Positions 9,818-18,879 of a stretch of DNA of 64,000 nucleotides are shown piece by piece; within the stretch, counting starts at the first letter, position 1, and every line of letters starts with the position of its first letter. A program made the translations under genes and the position numbers. This DNA is from Dehalococcoidia bacterium (GTDB lineage: Bacteria; Chloroflexota; Dehalococcoidia; UBA2979): assembly GCA_023228825.1 (NCBI GenBank), contig JALOAL010000002.1, forward strand, positions 186,001-250,000, given 5' to 3'. The notes beneath the pieces were generated by a model, which had not been told where the DNA came from, ran no database searches, and saw nothing but the letters and a program-made list of their open reading frames with translations.

Positions 9818-12528
9818 GGCATCTCTCCCAGCCAGGCCAGAGGCCCCTCGGCCAGCGTCAGCATCTCCGCGGCCACCCCGCGCCCGGCGGCGTCCGCACG
9901 CGGGCCAGCGGCCGTCAGCCGACGGGTCAGTGACGGCGAGGCGCCCCGGTACAGGTGCTCCACGTCCACCGCCTGGACGCCCGCGATGCCATCCGCAACG
10001 GCGATGACCTCGGACAGTGCGACGCCCTGTGCGAACGACCGTTCGCGGAACCCGAAGGCACGATGCAGTTCTGCCTCCACCCGCTCGAAGACCTCGGAGC
10101 GCGTGGTGCCGGGCGTGCGTTTCACGCGCAGGCGCACCTGGAAGGCTGCCGGGACGTAGGAGGCCACCTCGAAGCGGACGTGGGGGTCGCCGCTCGCTCG
10201 TAGCGAGGCGACGAGCCGGGTTAGGACCGGGTCGTCGGACGGGATGACGCTGCCGTCCTCGCCGGCGACGGTGATGAAGATTGTGCGGCCGGCGCGCAGG
10301 TTGAGGACGGCGGCGTGCGCCTTGGCGATGCCGGCGAACGCGCGCGCGAAGTCCTCGTAGTCGCGGAGTGAGACCGTCCGGCCCAGGGTGCGCACGTCCA
10401 GCGGGATGCGTCCGCGCGCCTCCTCCAGGCTGGCGGGGTCCACACCGCCTCGCGAGGGCTCCGGGTTCGTCACGCCTGCCACGCCCAGCGGGCGGCTCAG
10501 GAGTTGCGAGATCTGCCCCGCGTCCAGGTTGCCGCTGCCGCCGATGCCTCGGCGATAGGTGGCCAGCACGTTCTCGCGGCCGTTGGGCAGCCGGGCGCCG
10601 TGCACACCGTCGCCGAACTGGACCACGGCGCTCGCCTCGCCGTCCGTGCGCAGCGTGTAGACGTGGTCGTCCGCCTCGGCGTCCACAAGCGTGGTGCGCT
10701 CCTGCCACGTGGCCTCGTTCACGCGGATGTGCACGGTGGAGGCGACGCCCGTGGCTGTGTCGTCGCCGACGAAGGTGAGGGGGAGGCGCAGGAGGGAGTA
10801 GCGCTGGTGCTGCTTGCTCGCGTCGCCACTGCCGAGCACCTGCACCACCGTCTCGCCGTGCGTGGCGCGCACCACGTTTGCGTTCACCACGAGTTGGCCC
10901 GGGTCGTAGCAGTGCGCGGTCGCCGCATCCAGGTCAATGGCCGTCCGTCCGTCGCCCGCGGCGACCGAGCCCTCCACGGGACTGACCGTCACCACCTCGC
11001 TCACGACCTCCGCGTCTGGAGAAGGCGTGGCGAGCACCACCTCGCCGAGGCGTGCGAGCACCGTGCCGGTGCGTCCCTGGTCGTCGCGCACGCGCCACTG
11101 CACGCGCCCGGCCTCGGCCTGTCCGGGCGTCGCAGGGACGCTCGCGCCGCCTACGAGGCGAGACGGTGGCGCCAGCACTTCCAGCACTTCGTCACGCCTC
11201 AGCCGTCGAGTGCCGGCCGCAGTGCTGAGTTCGCAGGCCTGGCCGCTGGCGGCGACGCGCAGGTTCGCGCGCCGTCCCATCAGCGCGAGGTGCTGCCCCG
11301 GCTCCAGGCCCGGCACTTCGCCGGCCAGCGCGACCGCGTCGCCAAATACGGGCGCCACCACGGGCCGGCGCACGAAGCGCAGTTGTTCACTGGCAGCGAA
11401 GACGGTGGTGCCCCGGACGTCGTTCCGGAATAGGTGCTCGTTTTCGCCCTGCAGGAAGGCGCGCGTGACTTTGCCCGAGAGAGCAAACTGCGCCCGGGAA
11501 GCCTCGGTCACGCGGGCCACTCGGTACAACTCGGTGTAGGAGGGCTTCACGAGGGCCAGCCAGGAGCCGGGCATAATGCCCTGCTGGACGGAGTCCAGGT
11601 CCACGGCGCCGTTCTCCGGGCTGATGCGGAAGTCTGGCCACTCGGAGCCGTTCGGCGAGCCGTAGTCGGAGCGGTAGGCAGAGGGCATGGCGCGCCAGAG
11701 AGGCGCGTTGTGGCCGAAGACGCCTGAGCGCATGCGGAAGACGTGCACCTCCGGGAACTCGGCGGGCTGCATCCACGGCGCCACGGAGCCCAGCGGCGTC
11801 TGCCACGAGACGTGCGTCAGGTCGCGCTCGGTGTCCGTCTCCACCTCGGAGATGAAGCGCAGGTCCCAGTTCTCGCGGTGCAGGTCGCCCTGCACCTCCT
11901 CCCCCACGAACAGCAGCGCGTCCCCGGGCTTGAGGTTGAGGCCCACGCCCTGCAAGTAGCAGTCCGTGCGGATCGGTAGGTGAGGCGTGGAGGCCTCGGC
12001 GCGCAGATCCGTCCACTCGCGGCGCGCCTCGAAGTCCCCGGTGGTCTCGAAGGTCTGCGGCTCCTGGCCGGGGCCGGGGATGCTCTGCACCTTCAGCCCG
12101 TGCTCCAGGAAGACCTGCTCCGGTGTGCCGGGGCCGTCCTGCAGCGAGAACGCGAGGTACGTCTCCGCCGCCACCCCGGGGTTCGGCTGGTAGCCGAGCA
12201 ACCGTCCGAGGTGGACGAGCGAGCGTCGTTCCGTGGCCGTGCGCAGGTACGACTCCGCGACGATGCGCTCCTGGTAGAACGTGAGCACGTCCGCGCAGGC
12301 GGCGAACGCGTCCAGCAGCGCGATCGAGAAGTCTCGCGGGTCGCGCGTGCGGAGCCCCTTGAGCGCGGGGTAGCGGTCAGAGGACAGCCGTGCGTGCATG
12401 GAGGCGACGAAGTCCGGGTGCCGGCCGCTGCGGTAGCGGATGCGCGACAGCCCCGGCGTGTTCGCGATGGTCTGAGGCGTGCGCTGGGAGACGCCGGTGC
12501 AGCACGTGCAGTTGCTGGGACAACTCAT
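9814..12528 (-). CDS. Baseplate J-type wedge protein 2 (putative baseplate assembly protein)
   Basis: 904 residues; ATG at 12528 overlaps the upstream TGA (ATGA). The N-terminus is Cys-rich (C3, C7, C9, C10), followed by DFSIALLDAFAACADVLTFYQERIVAESYLRTA, split here as the DFSIALLDAFAACADVLT and FYQERIVAESYLRTA blocks, and later YRRGIGGSGNLDAGQISQL and a VSLRDYEDFARAFAGIAKA block. These are hallmarks of the baseplate J/gp47-like assembly proteins of contractile systems. Together with the next gene upstream it forms a tandem pair of related wedge proteins, as in Afp11/Afp12-type loci. The Cys cluster at the N-terminus may bind metal, which is an inference. Confidence 0.82.
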   Translation of the reverse strand: MSCPSNCTCCTGVSQRTPQTIANTPGLSRIRYRSGRHPDFVASMHARLSSDRYPALKGLRTRDPRDFSIALLDAFAACADVLTFYQERIVAESYLRTATERRSLVHLGRLLGYQPNPGVAAETYLAFSLQDGPGTPEQVFLEHGLKVQSIPGPGQEPQTFETTGDFEARREWTDLRAEASTPHLPIRTDCYLQGVGLNLKPGDALLFVGEEVQGDLHRENWDLRFISEVETDTERDLTHVSWQTPLGSVAPWMQPAEFPEVHVFRMRSGVFGHNAPLWRAMPSAYRSDYGSPNGSEWPDFRISPENGAVDLDSVQQGIMPGSWLALVKPSYTELYRVARVTEASRAQFALSGKVTRAFLQGENEHLFRNDVRGTTVFAASEQLRFVRRPVVAPVFGDAVALAGEVPGLEPGQHLALMGRRANLRVAASGQACELSTAAGTRRLRRDEVLEVLAPPSRLVGGASVPATPGQAEAGRVQWRVRDDQGRTGTVLARLGEVVLATPSPDAEVVSEVVTVSPVEGSVAAGDGRTAIDLDAATAHCYDPGQLVVNANVVRATHGETVVQVLGSGDASKQHQRYSLLRLPLTFVGDDTATGVASTVHIRVNEATWQERTTLVDAEADDHVYTLRTDGEASAVVQFGDGVHGARLPNGRENVLATYRRGIGGSGNLDAGQISQLLSRPLGVAGVTNPEPSRGGVDPASLEEARGRIPLDVRTLGRTVSLRDYEDFARAFAGIAKAHAAVLNLRAGRTIFITVAGEDGSVIPSDDPVLTRLVASLRASGDPHVRFEVASYVPAAFQVRLRVKRTPGTTRSEVFERVEAELHRAFGFRERSFAQGVALSEVIAVADGIAGVQAVDVEHLYRGASPSLTRRLTAAGPRADAAGRGVAAEMLTLAEGPLAWLGEMP

Positions 12529-15266
12529 TTGCCGCCCTCCACGTTCAGCCGGAGGAGGCCACGCTCCGGGAAGTTCGGGTCGTTTGCCAGCCGCGCGATC
12601 TCCAGGCGGCCCATCTCCAGGACGCCCTCGTCCAGCGGACGGGGATCCGGGGCGTGGAGGCGCTGGAATGTGTGCACCACCACGGACTCCACGCCGGGCA
12701 CGGCCTGTGCGGCGGCGTAGATGTCGCTGAGGTAGGCCGGCTGACCAAAGGTGAATCGGTCCGGATGGAACAGGGCGGGCTGTCCATCCGGGCCCCAGCC
12801 GCCGCCCAGCACACGCAACAGCGACTCCTTCACGTGCGCGCGGAAGTAGTCCGGCAGGACGCACACGTCCAAGCCCACGTCCAGCGCCACGTGGCGCGGG
12901 TCGTCCACCTCCACGTCGTGGCCGGCCATGCGGTACTCGTCCAGGTGAGCGCGCAGATCCGCCTCGTAGCCGGCGTCCACCGCGCGCGCGCCCAGGCGGT
13001 CAACGGTGAGGAAGACCGTGTGCCAGGAGCCGGTCCAGCGGAACGTGGCGCTCGCACGCTGGGCGTCCGTGAAGCGCCCCGCGACCGAGGCGTAGTCTGC
13101 CTCCGTGACCGCACGACGCTGCACCCGGAAGGCCTCCGGCGCGTTGCGGCGGATGTCCTCGGCCCCCTCAGGGTCACGCCCTCCGGCAGCGGGCAGCGGG
13201 TTCGTGACGGCCACCAGGCGCGCGTCGTCCGTGACCAGGTGGGCGATGGCCTCGCGGCCCACGTTGCCCGCGGCGCCGTTGCCCACGCGATAGCGCGCCA
13301 CGAACGCGGTGCCGGGCTCTGGCCGTTTGCCGTAGATGTCGTCACCGAAGCGCAGCGTGGCGCGTTCGTCGTGTTCCACCTCCGCCACGAATTCGCGTGC
13401 GTCTCCGCTGCTGGCGAGCAGGTCGAGGCGTGGCGTCCACGCCTCGGTGCGGTCGTCGCGCGTGGAGGTGAGCGCAATGGCCGGGCGGATGCCCTCCGCG
13501 TCCGCGAGCGCGACGCGGGTGACCGGCGTGTCGTGCGCCCTCACCTGGAGGTTGCCGTCCGCCTCCAGCAGCCGGAACGCGACCGCGCCATCCGAGACGG
13601 ACCAGTCGCCGTCGCCTCCCTGCACGGAGACGGGGCCCGCGGTGAGCAGGATACCCGCGGACTGGAGCAGGCCCTGCACCGCCGTGCTGAACGTGCCGGC
13701 ATCCAGGTCGTCGCGGATCGCGTCCGTCATCGTGATTGCCGCGAGCGGCGCAGGGCCGCCCGGTCGCACGTGGGTCAAGGGCGCCTCGGACAGTCGAGGG
13801 GTGTAGCGCGGTGGGATGGCGAGGCTCGGGGCGTCGCAGTCGTCTCCGAGGTCGGGAGACGGCGCCCAGCGCAGGTGGGAGTCCGGCACGGCGCCCAGCG
13901 GCTCTGCGTCCAGGGTGCGGCCGTGGTCCGCGAGCACGATGTTGCCCAGCGCCACGCTGACCGCGCGCAGATCCTCGTCATCCTCCGCCGGCGCCACGGC
14001 CGACAGGCAGAGGTCGAACGGCAGCGCGTCCTCCGGCTCCCAGGTGATCTCGGTGACGGGGACGGCGCCGGCCGAGGGCGGCTCCAGGAACAGCCCGCCG
14101 GACGGGTCCTCGCCGGGACGCACGTCCAGCAGACGCACGGCCCAGCGGTGCAGTGGGTCTGCGTCCTCGGCACGGCCCGTCTGCGGGCCGACCGCCTCGA
14201 CGAAGACGAGGACGTCGCCGGCCTTCAGCCGGGGCCAGTCACCGGCCAGGGTCGCGCTGGTCGCGCCCGCGGGCAGGCAGCAGTCACGCGCGCCCCAGGT
14301 GTAGAACTCTAGGCGTTCATGCCCGGCGTACAGGCGCACCTCCTCCGTGGTCTCGAAGACCTCGGCCCCCCGTTCGAGGGCGTCTCGGAAGTCCGGTGAG
14401 CCGTGGGCGATGCGCGGCGGGACGCCGGGCGCCGCGGTCAGCAACTGCAGGCCCCGAGGCGCGACCGTGCCGTCCTCGGACGCGGCGATCTGCACCCACG
14501 CGAGCGCGTTCACGCCATCGTCGATGCGGTAGTCCACCAGCCGGGCGTGCCGGCGCAGAGACGTGCGGCGTCGCGCAGTATCCAGGTAGGCCTCGGTGGC
14601 TATGGCGTCCTGTCGGTAGGAGAGTTGGTCCGCGACGTACGCGAGGGTCTCCACCACGGCGACCCCCACGTCCGCGGCGTTGCGTTCGCGCCAGTCGGGG
14701 GAGATGAGGTTGAGACGGTCCAGCATCAACCGCCGGAAGCCGCGGTAGTCCTTCGCGAGGTAGTCCAGTTCCGGCGCGGGGACAGGCGCGACGCCGGCCG
14801 GCCGGCAGGTCGCGCAGTCCAGATCGGACGGGCATTCCACCTTGAACGAGAAGTCCACCGAGACCAGCCGTGGGTCGAACCCGTGCGGCGCCGCGGTGTC
14901 CGAGGCGCCCGCGACCAGCCCCAGGGTGTAGGTGGAGTGGTCGCCGTACCGTTCCGTGCGGATCAGCCAGAACTCGTCCGGCCGGGTCAGTCCGTCCACC
15001 AATGAGGAGTCTTCCCCGGCCGGCAGGTCGTCCGCCCTTGCGACCCACTCCACCGCGATAGTGGGGATGCGGTCGCCGCCGCTGATCTGCACCTGGTCCG
15101 CCGTGAGCGCGGGGGCGGGCCGCAGCAGGCGGAGCACCAGGGTGCGCTGCCGCAGGTCGTCCGTGGGTGCGTCGTGGTCGATGACCTCGAGGTAGTCGAT
15201 GCCGTTGAGGGTTCCGAGCGCGCGCACCACCTCGCGGCGGCGCTCGTCCCCGCATGCGTACTTCAT
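12525..15266 (-). CDS. Baseplate J-type wedge protein 1 (putative baseplate assembly protein)
   Basis: 913 residues, ATG at 15266 inside an ATGA overlap with the gp25 gene. Opens MKYACGDERRREVVRALGTL, which is typical of the first J-like protein in eCIS operons. A Cys-rich insert (CPSDLDCATC, about residue 153) precedes LDYLAKDYRGFRRLMLDRL, and the C-terminal third has YRVGNGAAGNVGREAIAHLV and AVTEADYASVAGRF, matching its downstream neighbour. Role: baseplate wedge that couples sheath contraction to spike ejection. The paired Cys motifs in both wedge proteins are noteworthy and could form a zinc knuckle. Confidence 0.85.
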   Translation of the reverse strand: MKYACGDERRREVVRALGTLNGIDYLEVIDHDAPTDDLRQRTLVLRLLRPAPALTADQVQISGGDRIPTIAVEWVARADDLPAGEDSSLVDGLTRPDEFWLIRTERYGDHSTYTLGLVAGASDTAAPHGFDPRLVSVDFSFKVECPSDLDCATCRPAGVAPVPAPELDYLAKDYRGFRRLMLDRLNLISPDWRERNAADVGVAVVETLAYVADQLSYRQDAIATEAYLDTARRRTSLRRHARLVDYRIDDGVNALAWVQIAASEDGTVAPRGLQLLTAAPGVPPRIAHGSPDFRDALERGAEVFETTEEVRLYAGHERLEFYTWGARDCCLPAGATSATLAGDWPRLKAGDVLVFVEAVGPQTGRAEDADPLHRWAVRLLDVRPGEDPSGGLFLEPPSAGAVPVTEITWEPEDALPFDLCLSAVAPAEDDEDLRAVSVALGNIVLADHGRTLDAEPLGAVPDSHLRWAPSPDLGDDCDAPSLAIPPRYTPRLSEAPLTHVRPGGPAPLAAITMTDAIRDDLDAGTFSTAVQGLLQSAGILLTAGPVSVQGGDGDWSVSDGAVAFRLLEADGNLQVRAHDTPVTRVALADAEGIRPAIALTSTRDDRTEAWTPRLDLLASSGDAREFVAEVEHDERATLRFGDDIYGKRPEPGTAFVARYRVGNGAAGNVGREAIAHLVTDDARLVAVTNPLPAAGGRDPEGAEDIRRNAPEAFRVQRRAVTEADYASVAGRFTDAQRASATFRWTGSWHTVFLTVDRLGARAVDAGYEADLRAHLDEYRMAGHDVEVDDPRHVALDVGLDVCVLPDYFRAHVKESLLRVLGGGWGPDGQPALFHPDRFTFGQPAYLSDIYAAAQAVPGVESVVVHTFQRLHAPDPRPLDEGVLEMGRLEIARLANDPNFPERGLLRLNVEGGK

Positions 15267-15643
15267 GCGTCCACCACCGGCGCCGGTACGGCAAGCACCT
15301 CGCGGTTGCGGCTGCGGCGGTTCACGTAGCGCACCACCACCGTGAGCGTGGCGTCTTCCGAGACGACCTCTACGCCCTCGACGGCGATGAGGTCGCCCAG
15401 GGCGGACTGCAGGGAGGACTGCACGATGAACTGCGTGGAGGCGGCGAGTTCCGGGCTGTTGCCAGCGAAGACCAGTTGCAGCACGCCGCCGCCCCAGTCC
15501 GGCCGCATCACGCGCTCCCCGGGGCTGGTCAGCAGCACCTGGCGGATCAGGTCGCGCACATGGTCGTCCCAGGACGTGTCCGCGGTGAGCCCTCGGCCGT
15601 CGAAGCGGAAGGGGAAGTCGAGCCAGCGGTCCGGGGGCGTCAC
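15263..15643 (-). CDS. GPW/gp25 family baseplate protein
   Basis: 126 residues from a GTG at 15643 that overlaps the PAAR gene stop in GTGA; a longer frame upstream lies inside PAAR and is rejected. The sequence (GLTADTSWDDHVRDLIRQVL, then LTSPGERVMRPDWGGGVLQ) carries the gp25/GPW lysozyme-like fold signature: the DHVRDLIRQVL helix, TSPGERxMRPxxG loop and a C-terminal beta strand. Length is normal for the family. gp25 forms the inner wedge ring and initiates sheath assembly in contractile systems. It is co-translated with its neighbours. Confidence 0.92.
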   Translation of the reverse strand: MTPPDRWLDFPFRFDGRGLTADTSWDDHVRDLIRQVLLTSPGERVMRPDWGGGVLQLVFAGNSPELAASTQFIVQSSLQSALGDLIAVEGVEVVSEDATLTVVVRYVNRRSRNREVLAVPAPVVDA

Positions 15644-15957
15644 GTGGCTGACACTCGAGGCTGCACGACGACCGGCATCAGGCCGGTGCCCGTGGGGACG
15701 CAGACCGCCTGTCCGGACTGGATCAGGACGGGCACGCCGCCCGCGAGCACGCGCACGGCGCCGCTCACCCACTGCGCCGTCGCGCAGGGGGGCGCGCCGG
15801 ACCCGGTCAGGGCGCATCCCGTCACCGCATACGGCGACATCTGCGTCACCACCGGTTGCCCGCTCACCGTCACGCGCGGGAATGGCGAGGTGGGCTGCGC
15901 GGGGCCGGCGTGCTGGCAGAGGACGGTAGCGCCGAGGTGCAGGACGGGGGCGGGCAT
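15640..15957 (-). CDS. PAAR-like spike-tip protein
   Basis: 105 residues, ATG at 15957 preceded by GAGGAG. Opens MPAPVLHLGATVLCQHAG and continues with VTVSGQPVVTQMSPYAVTGC and VLIQSGQAVCVPTGTGLMPV. The conserved Cys/His spacing and short beta hairpins match PAAR-like proteins of the DUF4280/eCIS type, which form a metal-bound cone on the spike. Located between the spike and gp25 genes as expected. No C-terminal toxin extension is present, so it is a plain tip. Confidence 0.82.
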   Translation of the reverse strand: MPAPVLHLGATVLCQHAGPAQPTSPFPRVTVSGQPVVTQMSPYAVTGCALTGSGAPPCATAQWVSGAVRVLAGGVPVLIQSGQAVCVPTGTGLMPVVVQPRVSAT

Positions 15958-15971
15958 CGGTACGTACTCCT

Positions 15972-16487
15972 CTAGATGACCGTCAACGCGCCGAGGTTGA
16001 CGTCCGTGGTGGGCCCGGTGAGGTTCACCACCGCGCCCTTGCCGTTGGAGATGACGATGCCCACGTCCGAGACGGAGATCATGGCGCCGGTGGCGGTCTG
16101 GATGAGGATGCCGCCGGCAGGACCGGGCGCGTCGCTGACGACGATCCCGTTCTTCAGCGAGGTCTGGAGCGTGATCCCCGCCAGGCCCGGCGGCACCAGG
16201 CGCGCCATCACCGGCACCTCCGCGGCCGTGCCCCAGAAGCCGCCCACCCAGATCGGGTAGTCCGGGTCGCCCTGCTCGAACTCCACCCATACGCCGGCGC
16301 CAATCGGCGGCACGGTGAAGAGCCCCATGTTGATCCCGGCTACCGGCGTGCAGGGCATGGCCCAACTGCTGGGCAGCACGCTGGAGACGTCCGGGACCAC
16401 CACCTGGATGCGCCCGATCTGCATCGGGTCCACGTTGTTCACCACCGTGCCGCGGTACTTGCCGAAGTAGCGAGGTGGGCTGGTCAT
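15972..16487 (-). CDS. Baseplate spike protein (gpV/gp5-like OB fold)
   Basis: 171 residues, ATG at 16487 overlapping the hub gene stop (ATGA). The N-terminus (KYRGTVVNNVDPMQIGRIQV, then WVEFEQGDPDYPIWVGGFWG) is the classic gp5/gpV/VgrG OB-fold, with the conserved V-E-F-E-x-G-D-P-D-x-P-x-x-V-G motif. The C-terminus has alternating short strands (ISVSDVGIVISNG) consistent with a trimeric beta-helix needle. It sits between the hub and PAAR genes and would form the membrane-piercing spike of the particle. Confidence 0.92.
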   Translation of the reverse strand: MTSPPRYFGKYRGTVVNNVDPMQIGRIQVVVPDVSSVLPSSWAMPCTPVAGINMGLFTVPPIGAGVWVEFEQGDPDYPIWVGGFWGTAAEVPVMARLVPPGLAGITLQTSLKNGIVVSDAPGPAGGILIQTATGAMISVSDVGIVISNGKGAVVNLTGPTTDVNLGALTVI

Positions 16488-17614
16488 GCGGGCACCGCCG
16501 GGACGGTGGAGACCAGGCCGTTTCGCACCAGCGTGAAGTCCTGCTGGTAGTCGCCTCGCTCGATCGTGTGGGTCACGCTCTTCACGAAGTACAGGCCGTC
16601 GAACGCCATCCCCGCGCCGCGCACGCCCACCAGGCCGCGCGACTTCAGGACGCGGCCGTAGCGCAGGACGTCCAGGGAGCCGGAGGCGGTCACGGAGTCC
16701 TGGTGCTGCGCCGCGTACGCCAGGCCGGTCATGATCGCCTGCGCCGGGTTTTGCTTCGCGGTTTGCTTCAGTGTTTTGAACTTCGGCGGCAGGGGCGGGA
16801 TGGCGCCCAGGGGCGGGTTGAGCGGCGAGATATCCGGTATCGGTATCGGTATCGGCATCTTGGTCGCGGGGTTCTGGATCATGACGATGGGCGTCTCCTT
16901 CGCCTCCTGGTCGAAGCGGAACGAGAGCGATTCCACGTTCGTGTGCGCATCCATGTCCAGGTTGAGCGCGGGCTGAGGCTGCCCCACGCGCAACTCCGGC
17001 CCCCAGTAGGCGCGGCTCATCCCGGCACGGGGGCCGGGATCGATGTAGAAGACGTAGCCCGCCTGCTCCGCCAGGTACCGGAAGTACTGGTAGTCAGTCC
17101 CTTGCTGACGCGGGATCCGCTCGATGGGGATGGGGATGTCCTCCACCACCGCCGGGATCACCGTGGGCGTCACCCCGAAGGCGGCGTACTTCGCCAGGCT
17201 AGACAGCACCCGCAGTGACGAGGGCATGGCCGGGTAGGGGAAGCCGTCTAGTTCCACCAGGTCCATCACCTGCGAGAGGTCCTTCCCCTTCACCACGAGC
17301 GAGCCCTGGCTCCCGGAGGCGCCCCGCCGCACCTCGTGGTGGGTCATGACGCCGTCCATCAGCACGCTGGTCTCGCCGCCCACGGTGACTGCGATCACCA
17401 CGCGCACCAGCGGGATGCTCGTCCCGCCCGCCACCAGGAACAGCGTCTCGAGGGGTGACCGCCGCGGCAGCGAGAAGGTCAGTTCGAACCCCGCCTGCGT
17501 CGCCCCGGAAGGCGACTCGATCTGCACGCGCTCCAGGCTGTCCAGCACCTCGGGCGGCACCGGGACGGGCACGGCGGGTCCGATCATGAGCGTCAGGTGG
17601 ATGCCCTTAGCCAT
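16484..17614 (-). CDS. Hub protein, phage late control gene D-like
   Basis: 376 residues, start ATG at 17614, overlapping the LysM gene by 8 bp. The sequence shows the gpD/gp27 hub pattern: beta-rich tail-tube-like domains (ESPSGATQAGFELTFSLPRR), GVMTHHEVRRGASGSQGSLV, then the GxDLSxVMDL motif and a middle region with QQGTDYQYFRYLAEQAGYVF, typical of VgrG/gpD N-terminal domains. The C-terminus (VGVRGAGMAFDGLYFVKSVT) is the usual end of these hubs. It bridges the sixfold tube to the trimeric spike. A short Pro/Ile/Gly repeat (about residues 250-270) is an insertion. Confidence 0.88.
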   Translation of the reverse strand: MAKGIHLTLMIGPAVPVPVPPEVLDSLERVQIESPSGATQAGFELTFSLPRRSPLETLFLVAGGTSIPLVRVVIAVTVGGETSVLMDGVMTHHEVRRGASGSQGSLVVKGKDLSQVMDLVELDGFPYPAMPSSLRVLSSLAKYAAFGVTPTVIPAVVEDIPIPIERIPRQQGTDYQYFRYLAEQAGYVFYIDPGPRAGMSRAYWGPELRVGQPQPALNLDMDAHTNVESLSFRFDQEAKETPIVMIQNPATKMPIPIPIPDISPLNPPLGAIPPLPPKFKTLKQTAKQNPAQAIMTGLAYAAQHQDSVTASGSLDVLRYGRVLKSRGLVGVRGAGMAFDGLYFVKSVTHTIERGDYQQDFTLVRNGLVSTVPAVPA

Positions 17615-17966
17615 CCGCGCCCCCGATACCGTCCGGCAGCGTGATCGAGATCTCGTCGCCGGGAGTGGCGGTCAGGGCCGCTGGGTCCAGCGCGGCGTTC
17701 GCGTCCGCGATCTGCCAGTAGCGCTCGGCATCCCCCAGGTAGTGCGCCGCCAGCCGGTCGATGCGGTCGCCCTGCTGCACGATGTGCCGTTCCACTTCGG
17801 TGTAGCGCTCGGCGGGCGGGATAAAGCGCCGGCGCACGTACGGGATGGGGGCCGCGCCGGGCTGCTCGTAGCGCGCGATGGGGAGGCCGTAGTAGCGACT
17901 GTTCTGCTCGTACGGCGAGGTGTTGAGGGCGCCCGCCTGGCGCAACTGCTCGAGCGGATCGTTCAT
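17607..17966 (-). CDS. LysM-domain tail protein (tail protein X-like)
   Basis: 119 residues, ATG at 17966 overlapping the TGA of the upstream gene. The C-terminal half (about 61-112) is a LysM-type domain: HIVQQGDRIDRLAAHYLGD, then WQIADANAALDP and a terminal ISITLPDG. Small LysM proteins next to gpD-like hubs are universal in eCIS and P2-like baseplates, where they stabilise the hub or tube junction. The N-terminal 60 residues are Tyr/Pro-rich and unassigned. Confidence 0.85.
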   Translation of the reverse strand: MNDPLEQLRQAGALNTSPYEQNSRYYGLPIARYEQPGAAPIPYVRRRFIPPAERYTEVERHIVQQGDRIDRLAAHYLGDAERYWQIADANAALDPAALTATPGDEISITLPDGIGGADG

Positions 17967-18610
17967 GGCAGGCGCTCCAGCCCGAGCGTGCTCAGCGTGC
18001 CGGACGGACTGCGGGCGGCGAGGCCTTCCTTGTTTGCGAGATACGACATAAAGAGGCTGCCGCCGCGGTGCTTGAAGCCCAGGTCGTCCACGGACAGCAC
18101 GCGCAGCGTCAGCGAGACGGTGGCGCGCACCGGGTTCAGGTTCGCGTCGAACGCCTCCTCCGCGACCGAGAATGACGTCACACGCACCGGCATCACGCGG
18201 TTCTTGCTCCACACGAACAGCGCGAGGGGGGCCTCCATCGGCACGATCTCCAGCATCCCCATGGACGCCAGCGCCAGGTTCGACTGCAACGCCTGGGAGG
18301 CGGGGTAGACCATCACCTCCAGCGCCGCCAGTTGGGGGTGGATGCCCAGTTCGAGCGCGGTCCCGTTGGACGTCTCCAACTGGTCGGTCGCGTCGATCTC
18401 CGCCTCGAGCGTGATCGTCTCCACCGGCGGGCCCTTCAGCCGCATCGCCTCGGAGCGCTCGCCGCCGTCACCGTGCGAGGCGATGGCGTACTCCCGTTGG
18501 AGCGAGTCCGGGTTGTACTGCAGCGAGATCACGCGCTGCACCTGCCCGCTGTCCGGATCGATCAGCACGATCCCAGCCTTCAGCACCCGCGGCGACATGG
18601 GTCCGCTCAT
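17963..18610 (-). CDS. CIS tube/adaptor protein (Afp7-like N-terminal domain)
   Basis: 215 residues, ATG at 18610 in an ATGA overlap. The N-terminus (LIDPDSGQVQRVISLQYNPD, then SLQREYAIA) is the conserved contractile-injection-system tube/LysM adaptor motif, and the middle has ETITLEAEIDATDQLE and the conserved Pro-Val-Arg-Val-Thr-Ser-Phe strand. Unlike longer homologues, the LysM domain is not fused here but encoded separately by the next gene. It likely sits between the inner tube and the hub. Confidence 0.85.
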   Translation of the reverse strand: MSGPMSPRVLKAGIVLIDPDSGQVQRVISLQYNPDSLQREYAIASHGDGGERSEAMRLKGPPVETITLEAEIDATDQLETSNGTALELGIHPQLAALEVMVYPASQALQSNLALASMGMLEIVPMEAPLALFVWSKNRVMPVRVTSFSVAEEAFDANLNPVRATVSLTLRVLSVDDLGFKHRGGSLFMSYLANKEGLAARSPSGTLSTLGLERLP

Positions 18611-18879
18611 CGCCGCGCCGCCGTCCCGCCGCCTTCGGCAGCATCGAGGAGCGCCATGAGCGATCGCGCCAGTTCACGCCCCAGGGCGGGCGAGTCCGCA
18701 GCCTCCACGCTGCGCAGTGGAGCGCCGCGCGCCAGCCCCAGCCGCCGCGACGCACCGAGGTCCAACCCGGCCAGGTGGCGCTCGAGTTCCACGGTCAGCG
18801 CGCGCTCCAGCGCAGGCCGGTCCACCGCGTCGAAGCCGTGCAGCACCACCTCGTCGATGTGGAGGCTGATCGTGGTCAT
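18607..18879 (-). CDS. Small conserved eCIS operon protein, function unknown
   Basis: 90 residues, ATG at 18879, overlapping both neighbours by 4 bp, which supports it as a real gene. The sequence opens MTTISLHIDEVVLHGF with DAVDRPALERALTVELERHL following; the C-terminus is helical (LGRELARSLMALLDAA). No transmembrane segment or Cys is present. Small proteins of this type commonly lie between the gp26-like and tube-adaptor genes in eCIS loci; I do not know its function. Confidence 0.7.
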   Translation of the reverse strand: MTTISLHIDEVVLHGFDAVDRPALERALTVELERHLAGLDLGASRRLGLARGAPLRSVEAADSPALGRELARSLMALLDAAEGGGTAARR

